Assembly (NCBI GenBank): GCA_036245525.1
Contig: BTPG01000005.1
Span: 917,575-981,574, forward strand
Length of the DNA stretch: 64,000 nucleotides
From: Semisulcospira habei
Taxonomy: Eukaryota; Mollusca; Gastropoda; Semisulcospiridae
Direction of reading: 5' to 3'
Position 1 is the first letter of the stretch, and the number at the start of each line of letters is the position of its first letter. The translations under genes were made by a program, and so were the position numbers. Under the pieces are notes generated by a model. The model made no database searches. It had not been told where the DNA came from and saw only the letters and a list, made by a program, of their open reading frames with translations. This document shows, piece by piece, positions 56,147 through 64,000 of the stretch.

Positions 56147-56195
56147 GTATGTTGCACAGCAGAACCTGCTTTGCGTCCACTCTTATGAGAGATTA

Positions 56196-56350
56196 CCTGT
56201 CATTAAGGACCATCATTTAGGTGGCTGCAGAGAAGTGTTGAAGGGCAGAAAGTCTCACCTGTCATTAAGGACCATCATATAGGTGGCTGCAGAGAAGTGT
56301 TGAAGGGCAGAAAGTGTCACCTGTCATTAAAGACCATCATTTAGGTGGCG
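56196..56350 (+). repeat. Tandem repeat, 62-bp unit, 2.5 copies
   Basis: CCTGTCATTAAGGACCATCA to GGGCAGAAAGTCTCA, directly after the donor of exon t. Confidence 0.9.
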
Positions 56351-56482
56351 ACAGCCGCAGCTACAGCCAGTCACAGCTACAGCCAGTCACAGCTACTGCC
56401 AGTCACAGCTACAGCCAGTCACAGCTACAGCCAGTCACAGCTACTGCCAGTCACAGCTACTGCCAGTCACAGCTACAGCCAG
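56351..56482 (+). repeat. Tandem repeat, 16-bp unit, about eight copies
   Basis: CACAGCTACAGCCAGT alternating with CACAGCTACTGCCAGT. Confidence 0.93.
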
Positions 56483-56571
56483 CTGTTTTTAAAGACCGCT
56501 TTTGTCTCGCAGAAAGGGTGTTTGCTGAAAGCACGCTCTAGTTCTGCTGTAGTTTATTCTGTCTTTTTGTC

Positions 56572-56925
56572 CCTCCACCCGGGTCTGCCCTGGGGGACTT
56601 GGGTGGGGTTAAGTACTTTTTAGTTCCCAGGGTCACCCTGGTCAGCCCTACAGGGTGGGTTTTCCCCTCTATTCTGGGGCATGTGTTTCTGTCTAACCTT
56701 GGTCCATTCACCTGTATTTTCCTTTTTTAAACTCTCCCTGTCTGCGCTGCCTGTAGCTCTTGATATTGGATGTGTGTTGCTAAATGGTCTTAGCTTTATT
56801 TAGCATATTAGGCCGGCTGGTGACATACATTCAGTATTCTGTTTAGGTTCTTTTTTTCACAAGCAGTGCAGGCACATCCTGAGAAAGTCTTGTTGCTGTC
56901 GGGACGTTCAGCAATGTACAACCAA
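56572..56925 (+). mobile_element. Interspersed repeat, about 355 bp, copy 2
   Basis: Same as 44447-44815 with scattered differences (GTGCAGGCACATCCTGAGAA, GTTGCTGTCGGGACGTTCAG). Confidence 0.7.
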
Positions 56926-57039
56926 CTAACTGTCTTTTTGTTTGGGACATGGATGGTCTGTGGCACAACTGAGTATTGTCCTTGGGCTGTCCAGCTCAGT
57001 CCATCTGTCACTGTTTTACCAAATTCAAGTCTCTGTACT

Positions 57040-59731
57040 TACTTACTTACGCCCATCACCACCCCTGGGGCATAGGCCGCCGACAAGGTCCCTCCAGCCG
57101 TCTCTGTCCTGGGCGAGTCTCTCCAGCTGTCCCCAGGTGTGGCCCATCTTCTTGGCATCTGTCTCCAGGTCACGTCACCAGGTGTTTCGTGGCCGACCTC
57201 TCTTCCTTTTTCCCTGTGGGTTCCATCTTAGGGCTTGCTTTGTGGTGTTGGTTGCTGGCTTGCGTAGTGTGTGACCTATCCATCTCCAGCAGCGTTGTTG
57301 AAGCTCCACTTCTGCAGGCTTCTGCTTTGTCCGCTGCCACAACTCCTCGTTGCTGATTTTGTCCGGCCAGCGTATCCCGAGGAGCCTTCTCAGACTGTTG
57401 TTGATGAACGTCTGTATTTTCTTGGTGGTCGACACTGTGGTCCTCCAGGTCTCTGCTCCATAGAGGAGTACTGGTTTCACATTGGTGTTGAACAGTCGGA
57501 TCTTGGTGTTGACTGACAGATCTCTTGAAGTCCAGACGTTCTTTAGCTGGAGAAATGCTGCCCTGGCCTTGCCTATCCTGGTCTTCACGTCAGCATCCAT
57601 CCCACCCTTTTTGTCGACTATGCTGCCGAGGTAGGTGAAGCTCTCCACCTCTTCTAGCGCCTCGCCTTCCAGTGTGATGGGCGTTCCACTGGCAGCGTTG
57701 ACTTTCAGCACCTTGCTCTTTCCACGGTGGATGTTCAGGCCTAGCCTTGCGGAGTTCACTGCCACTGCGTTTGTCTTTTCTTGCATCTGTTGTTGGGTGT
57801 GCGAGAGCAGGGCTAGGTCATCTGCAAAGTCCAGGTCGTCCAGTTGGGTCCAAAGTGTCCATTGGATGCCATTTCACTTATGTGCTGTGGATGTCGTCAT
57901 GACCCAGTCGATGACCAGAAGGAACAGGAACGGTGACAGCAAACACCCCTGTCTCACCCCTGTCCGGACTTGGAAGGCGTGGGTGAGCTGGTTTCCACAG
58001 ATCACTCTGCAGGTCAGTCCCTCGTAGGAGTTCCTGATGATGTTGGTGAGCTTTTCAGGTACTCCATAGTGTCTCAGCAACTTCCACAAGGTGGCTCTGT
58101 TGACGCTGTCGAAGGCCTTCTCGTAATCAAGGAAGTTGATGTAGAGGGACGAGTTCCACTCTAGCGACTGTTCCAGGATGATTCGCAGCGTGGCGATCTG
58201 GTCAGTGCATGATCGGTCCTTGCGAAAGCCCGCCTGTTGATCTCGAAGTTGGGGGTCCACTGTGTCCTTCATCCTGTTGAGTAGGATCCTGCTGAAGACT
58301 TTGCCTGGGACAGACAGTAGGGTGATTCCTCTATAGTTGGCACAGTTGCTGAGGTCTCCATTTTTTGGCAGCTTGACCAGGTAACCCTCCTTCCACTCTG
58401 CTGGTACTTGTTCTCTCTGCCAGATTTTCCTGAAGAGGGGGTGGAGCATCTCGATTATGGTTTCAGTATCCGCCTTTAGCGCTTCTGCCGGTATACTGTC
58501 GGGTCCGGCTGCCTTGCCCGACTTGAGCTGTTTGATGGCTTTCCGGATCTCCTCCTTGGTGGGCTCGCTACAGTCTATCGGCAAGTCTCTCTCGGCTACC
58601 TGAATGTCTGGTGGGTCTTGTGGAGCTGGTCTATTTAAGAGCTCCTCAAAGTGCTCCTTCCATCTGTTCTTCTGTCCCTCCTCTCCTTGGATGGCTCTTC
58701 CCTGTTTATCCTTTACTGGCCTCTCTGGCTTGGCAAACTTCCCTGAAAGCTTTTTTGTGGTGTTGTAGAGCTCTCTCATGTTTCCATGTCGGGCTGCCTC
58801 CTCTGCTTCTTGTGCCAGTGACTCTACAAAATTTCTCTTGTCTGCCTTGATGCTATTCTTTACTATTTTGTTGGCTGTTGTGTATGCCTCCTGAGCGCGG
58901 GCCTTCTCTGTTCTTGTGCGGCTGTTGTTTACTTCTGCTTTCTTCTTCTTTCTATCTACAACTTTCTCGAGTGTCATTGGTGTTATCCACTCTTTGTGAG
59001 TGTGCTTCCTGTAGCCCAACACCTCCTTGCATGCTGCAGTTACTGCGTCTCACACCCCTCTCCACTGCTCGTCAATGGTTCCTTCGTCCAGAAGCTCTTG
59101 GAGAACCTGAAACCTGTTGGAGAGGGCGAGTCTGTACTCCTCATGCTTGCCTGAATCTTTCAGCAGCGTAGTGTTGAACCTCTGGCGCTGACAGGTCTCG
59201 CTGGTCCAGTTCCTCTTCAGCTTCAGTTTCATTCTGGCAACAACCAGGTGGTGGTCTGAAGCAACGTTGGCTCCTCTCTTCGCTCGGACGTCCTGGAGAG
59301 ATCTTCGGAACCTTCTCAAGATGCACACGTGGTCGATCTGATTCTCGGTTAAATGGTCCGGTGATACCCATGTCGCCTTGTGGATGCGCTTGTGTGGGAA
59401 GACTGTGCCGCCTATGACAAGGTTGCTTATGGCGCATAGGTCTGCAAATCTCTCTCCGTTATCGTTCATTATTCCCAAACCCTGCTGCCCCATAACCTCC
59501 TCGAAGCCCCTGTTATCGCTGCCGACCTTGGCGTTGAAATCGCCCATGATGATGTTGAAATCTCTTCTAGAGAGGGTTCCAACGATGGTCTGCAGTCTAT
59601 TATAAAACTGGTCTTTGGTCTCGTCATCGCTGTCGTTGGTTGGGGCATAGCACTGGATGATGTTCATTGTTACGTGGTGGAGTTGTAGTCGAAGTATGAT
59701 AAACACACCAGTCACACACGCACGTCTCTTG
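57040..59731 (-). mobile_element. LINE type 2, 5'-truncated, with three in-frame TGA codons
   Basis: One reading frame on the minus strand covers the endonuclease C-terminal part (MNIIQCYAPTNDSDDET, FNIIMGDFNAKVGSDN, TWVSPDHLTENQIDHV), RT (NYRGITLLSVPGKVFSRILL, FLDYEKAFDSVNR, GVRQGCLLSPFLFLLVIDWV, then [14 protein letters not shown]) and the C-terminal region ([16 protein letters not shown]). TGA interrupts it at 59050-59052, near 57874 and at 57175. It ends in (TAAG)n at 57036-57052. APE-type non-LTR element; clade not assigned. Confidence 0.88.
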
Positions 59732-62416
59732 GCTTGACTTCGCGAACGAAGATTTTATAGGAGTTGCCCACGACGTCTGCAGGCTTGTTCATGGCTGCGG
59801 AGGCCAATCCGAGACAGGCAGGTTCGACCGCAGTGGCTGCAGGGGAAGGTATGGCCAGGGTTCTGAGCTGCGGCATCTCTGTTTTTTCTCCTGAGCCGCT
59901 TGTCCTTAAGGCTAGCTCTGTGAGAGTCCTCAAAGGAGACAGCTGCCTTGTAAATGGTGGAGCGCCAGGTGTCACGGTCCGCAGCAAGCGAAGACCACTG
60001 GTGGTGGTCGATTTGGCAGGCACTAAGTGACTTCTTGAGACAGTCTTTGTATCTCTTCTTTGGTGCCCCTCTGTCACGGTGTCCAGTAGCAAGCTCGCCG
60101 AACAGGGTGATCTTTGGTAGGCGATGATCCTCCATCCTGGAGACATGCCCCGCCCAGCGGAGCTGTGTCCGCAGCAGCAAAGCCTCGATGCTCACAGTTT
60201 CAGCCTGTTCAAGGACCTCGACGTTGGTGACATAGTCACTCCAGTGAATGCCCAGGATGGTACGCAGGCAGCGCTGGTGGAAGCGTTCGAGGAGTCGTAG
60301 TTGGCTGCGGTAGAGGGCCCAGGACTCGGAACCATACAGCAGGGTGGTGAGGACCACAGCTCTGTACACGCTGATCTTGGTGCCTGTTTTCAGTTGTTGA
60401 TTGTGCCACACCCGCTTGAAAAGTCGCCCGAAAGCGCTGTTCGCTTTTGCCAGCCTGCTGTCAAGCTCCTTGTCCAGCTTGGCGTCCGACGTGATAATGC
60501 AGCCAAGGTAAGTAAACTGGTGCACTGACTTTAGTTCAGACTCGCCAATGGTGATGTGAGGAGGGCGATACACTGTCTTGGGTGCCGGCTGATGGAGGAC
60601 CTCTGTCTTTTTCAGACTGACCTCGAGTCCAAAGAGCTGGGCAGCATCTGCGAAGCAAGACGTGATGCGCTGCAGGGCTCTCTCTGTGTGTGTGCAACGA
60701 GGGCAGCATCATCAGCAAAAAGCAGCTCACGAATCAATTGGTCTAGGGTTTTCGTGTGGGCCTGCAGTCGTCTGAGGTTGAACAGGCTGCCATCGAGACG
60801 ATACCTGATGTACACTGCATCGTCATCATCGAGGTCCACTGTGGCCTGCTTCAACATCATGCTAAAAAAGATGGTGAAGAGGGTCGGTGCCAGCACGCAG
60901 CCCTGCTTTACGCCGTTGAGAATAGGGAATGGTTCTGAGAGGTCATTGTTGAGTCTGACCTGGCCTTGCTGGTCCTCGTGTAGCTGGACAATCATGTTGA
61001 GGAACTTTGGGGGACAGCCAAGTCGCTCCAGGATCTGCCACATGCCTTGCCTACTCACAGTGTCGAACGCTTTTGTTAGGTCGACAAATGTTACGTACAG
61101 CCCTTTGTTCTGCTCGCGGCACTTCTCCTGTAGCTGTCTCAGCACAAAGACCATATCGGTGGTGCTCCTGTTTGCTCTGAAGCCACACTGGCCCTCTGGG
61201 AGTTGGTCTTCAGCGATGGCAGGTACCAGCCGATTCAGGAGCAGCCTTGCAAGGATTTTCCCAGCAATGGACAGCAGGGTAATTCCCCGATAGTTGGAAC
61301 AGTCAGACTTCTCGCCTTTGTTCTTGTACAGGGTGATAACGACTGCATCACGGAGATCTTTTGGTAGTGTTCCTTCCTCCCAGCAGCAGAGAAAGAGGTC
61401 ATGGAGCTTGTTGTGCAGTGCTGTGCCTCCATGTTTCCAGATCTCTGGCGGTATTCCATCAATGCCTGCTGCTTTGCCACTCTTGAGCTGGTGGATGGCT
61501 GTGAGGGTCTCTTCAGCGGTGGGCGGTTCGTCCAATTCAACCTTTACTGGGAGGTGTGGGATTTGTAGGACGACTGCTTCTTGAACAGTGCGCTCAGCGC
61601 TGAAGAGGCTCTGAAAGTATTCCGACCAGCGGTTCAAGATGGAGGTATTATCTGTGAGGAGTGCCTGGCCATTCGCGCTTCGCAGGGGACTTTGTACCAG
61701 GTGCCTGGGGCCATACACTGCTTTCAGTGCTTCGTAGAAGCCCCTGTAGTCACCATTGTCAGCGCAAAGCTGGGTCCTCTGTGCAAGTCGGGTCCACCAC
61801 TCATTCTGGAGATCTCTGAGCTTGCGCTGGAGACTGCTGCAGACGAGGCGGAAGGCAGACTTCTTCACAGGGCAGGAAGGCTGGGCTAGGTGGGCCTGAT
61901 GGGCGGCTCTTTTTTTTGCTAGGTGTTCCTGGATCTCTACATCGTTTTCGTCAAACCAGTCTTTGTTCTTCTTTCTGGCGAAACCCAAGACTTCTGCAGA
62001 GGATTTTGCAATAGCAGTTTTCAGTTGTTCCCAAAGTGTTTCAGGGGAGGAGTCTACTGGGTCCGCTGTGTCTTTGAGCCTGCGCTGTAAATCTGTCTGA
62101 AAGGCAGCTTTCACATCGTCACGCTGAAGGCTGGCAACATCAAGCTTTTTCTTGGGGGGCCCCCATTTCTTGGGTTTTGGCTTGAAGTGGAGCCTGAGTT
62201 TGCAGCGGACAAGGCGGTGGTCAGTGTGACACTCTGCGCTGGGCATCACTCTGGTGAGGAGGACGTCACTGCGGTCCCTCTGACGCACTAGGACATAGTC
62301 GATAAGGTGCCAGTGTTTGGAGCGAGGATGCATCCAGGTGGTCTTTCGCACACACACACGCACGTAGAGTTCTTTTAAATAGACCTCATTCAGCTGCAAT
62401 CCGTCAACCGTGGCTT
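59732..62416 (-). mobile_element. LINE type 1, 5'-truncated, one frameshift
   Basis: Minus-strand frames 62399-60612 and 60573-59755. Endonuclease end: [90 protein letters not shown] and [15 protein letters not shown] frameshift near 60690 follows. The C-terminal part has [21 protein letters not shown] and a Cys/His motif CSHCGRTCLSRIGLRSHEQAC-like at the very end. 5' end is bounded by the gypsy LTR at 62422. Confidence 0.9.
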
Positions 62417-62421
62417 AAGGA

Positions 62422-63170
62422 TGTAGACAAAACTGGAGTAACAGTTCCAACAATATTTAATTCAGCGATGCGATATCCTCACAGTAATGCTCTTTCAAAT
62501 GCACAAACTACTGAATACAAAGTCTCTTCTGCTATGTCACAGTCCACACTACGACTCAAAGTTTCTCATACACAGCGTCTCTCGCAATAAACTGCGTATC
62601 TCTACAACTGACAAAGCAAGACAATGTACTAACGGGCTTTCCCAGCGCCCTCCTTATATACACTATCATAATCTAGAATCGTCTACGGAAATCATGAACT
62701 CAAACAACCAGAACGAAACGCGCAGCCGAAACTCATTAACATGAATTTTCCAGAAACAATATATCAGGCTACAAAAACACGGCTGCTCACTTCAGCTCTA
62801 AATTCTAACGTTTAATAAAGACACATAAAAGTATGGTATCTCTATCTATGATAGCTCAAAAAGGTACGAGAACATTCACCAAACAAAATAAAAGCTGCTC
62901 ACTATACGCGCACAGGAAAAGTAGCGAAAATGTAGCGATGTCAGATGTCAACTAACCGACGTGACACTTACGAGGCCACCAGACAGTGCGACCTGTCTAC
63001 GACGTTCCGGACTAAACTTAACAAAATGAAATCGGCTCTACTCACGAACAAAAGAAAATCTTACTAAAAAGGCACGAAATCATAACCGTGATAGCTCAAA
63101 TAAACAACATATCGTTACCTACAAAAACACATGTACGCTCTCACAGGATAACACAACCACAATCGTAACA
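62422..63170 (-). repeat. Ty3/gypsy 3' LTR (about 749 bp)
   Basis: On the minus strand it starts TGTTACGATTG immediately after a purine tract (AAGAGGGGGGTAA) and ends near TTTGTCTACA, giving TG...CA. TATATAAGG at about 62660-62652 could be its TATA box. The second LTR is outside the window so the length is not confirmed. Confidence 0.65.
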
Positions 63171-63184
63171 TTACCCCCCCTCTT
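63171..63184 (-). promoter_or_regulatory. Polypurine tract of the gypsy element
   Basis: AAGAGGGGGGTAA (minus), adjacent to the proposed LTR start; the usual plus-strand primer site of LTR retrotransposons. Confidence 0.65.
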
Positions 63185-63376
63185 AAGAATGAAATTTCAC
63201 AAAAATTTCTTCTCAATTTCAAAAATACGGTTGTGGCTGTGTAAACCTACACAAAACCCTAAACAAATATAACTACACATCAAAAATCAAATTAAAATAA
63301 ACGTCTCACAGTTCCTGTAAACAGTCCTGAGCATCGAAATGTTTCATACAAATGTTCTGGACACAGAAATGTTTAT

Positions 63377-64000
63377 TTAAACTGCTCTGCTCAGGTAATC
63401 TGCTCCAAAATTCTGCGAACCCTTAATAGACTGTAGTTTAATGTCAAAATTCTGCAAAAACATCGCCCATCTCATAATACGAGAATTTGTAAACTTTGCA
63501 GAGTTTAGATAGTTCAAGGGCTGATGATCTGTTTGGAGAACAAATGGCACTCCCAGAAGGTACAGTTCGAATCGCCTTACTCCCCAAATGATGGCTAGGC
63601 ACTCTTTCTCGATGGTCGAGTAGTTTCTCTCAGCTCTGGTCAACTTTCTGCTGGCGTAGCTCACTGGGTGGAGTTTTCCGTTATCTTCTTGCATCAAGAC
63701 AGCACCTACTCCCACGTTGGAGGCGTCTGTTCTCAGGAAGAACATTTTCAACGGGACAGGAAGGTGTAGAATAGGCTTCTCGGTTAGGATGTCTCGAACC
63801 GCCTGGAATGCTCGCTCTTGGGCATCTTCCCACTTCACTATGTTAGGTTGTCCTTTCCTCAGCAAATCAGTCAGGGGTGCTGTAACTGCCGCAAAGTTTG
63901 GTATGAACTCCCGGTAGTAGTTCGCCAAGCCCATAAATGAGCGGACTTGCATCTTGGTCTTAGGTCGCGGGGCATCCCTGATCTTCTGCACGTTGGCGTC
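63377..64000 (-). CDS. Ty3/gypsy pol fragment: RT end and RNase H
   Basis: Frame is open to the window edge. SFMGLANYYREFIPNFA (RT end), FFLRTDASNVGVGAVLMQ, RNYSTIEKECLAIIWGVRR, LQTDHQPLNYLNS and GSQNFGADYLSR (RNase H). The frame stops at 63377-63379, two residues after DYLSR, about 200 bp before the polypurine tract. No integrase lies downstream. Inserted next to, probably into, the 5' part of LINE type 1. Confidence 0.88.
   Translation of the reverse strand, partial: DANVQKIRDAPRPKTKMQVRSFMGLANYYREFIPNFAAVTAPLTDLLRKGQPNIVKWEDAQERAFQAVRDILTEKPILHLPVPLKMFFLRTDASNVGVGAVLMQEDNGKLHPVSYASRKLTRAERNYSTIEKECLAIIWGVRRFELYLLGVPFVLQTDHQPLNYLNSAKFTNSRIMRWAMFLQNFDIKLQSIKGSQNFGADYLSRAV

Larger units (their letters stand above)
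39681..54989 (+). mobile_element. DIRS-like element F with nested insertions (15.3 kb)
   Basis: Left tip GTTTCCTAAAAAAAACATTACC at 39681, ITR to about 39895; right ITR about 54735-54955 and end ...AAAAATACA at 54989; flanks GCATTT and TTTTTC. ICR at 54625-54730. A broken gag start (GTGTCGAG then GTAAGG) is at 39962. Its RT, RNase H and YR lie at 51736-54525. Everything between about 40010 and 51700 includes later arrivals: the left part of G, a minisatellite, a LINE, element H, a SINE tail and a second LINE piece. Where G sequence gives way to F sequence is not resolved. Confidence 0.8.

Overview
This is a stretch of animal nuclear DNA, probably from a mollusc or related lophotrochozoan (inferred from gene structure and repeat types; not proven). 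Twenty consecutive plus-strand exons (92-56146) encode the middle of a C2CD3-like centriole/cilium protein. Every exon has an AG acceptor, a GT donor (one GC) and a phase that matches its neighbour, giving about 980 codons. Everything else is intron, almost entirely made of mobile and tandem repeats.

The dominant repeats are DIRS-like tyrosine-recombinase (YR) retrotransposons. Seven copies or parts, called A to H here (D-H follow A-C in order), share the tip motif TTACCGATGRYATKAC, inverted terminal repeats (ITRs) of roughly 200 bp, and an internal complementary region (ICR) equal to the reverse complement of the two joined ends. A (2979-9480, decayed), B/C (11001-13275, nested), D (16061-22568, full length but frameshifted), E (31587-38490, intact reading frames) and F (39681-54989, a 15.3-kb nest) lie in introns 5, 7, 10, 17 and 19. 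F contains the left part of G, G contains a non-LTR (LINE) fragment, and that LINE is split by H (41121-47711). E encodes Gag, RT/RNase H with a C-terminal Dam-like domain, and YR.

The most interesting signal is at the start of gag. In E, G and C (and in the broken start of F) the initiator ATG sits in an eight-base coding exon ATGNCNAG followed by GTAA, and a 126-181 bp intron separates it from a conserved Cys-rich region. D has the same peptide start without an intron. A second strong signal is that two insertions can be read as filled sites: H in a LINE T-run and E in a hairpin repeat. Both fit conservative YR crossover between a circle junction and target, without target duplication.

Smaller repeats include three families of palindromic hairpin elements (one with TTAA ends like piggyBac MITEs), tRNA-derived SINEs, minisatellites with units of 16, 36, 54, 57, 62 and 64 bp, and (downstream of exon 20, minus strand) two non-LTR retrotransposons followed by the 3' part of a Ty3/gypsy element whose pol frame stops directly after RNase H.
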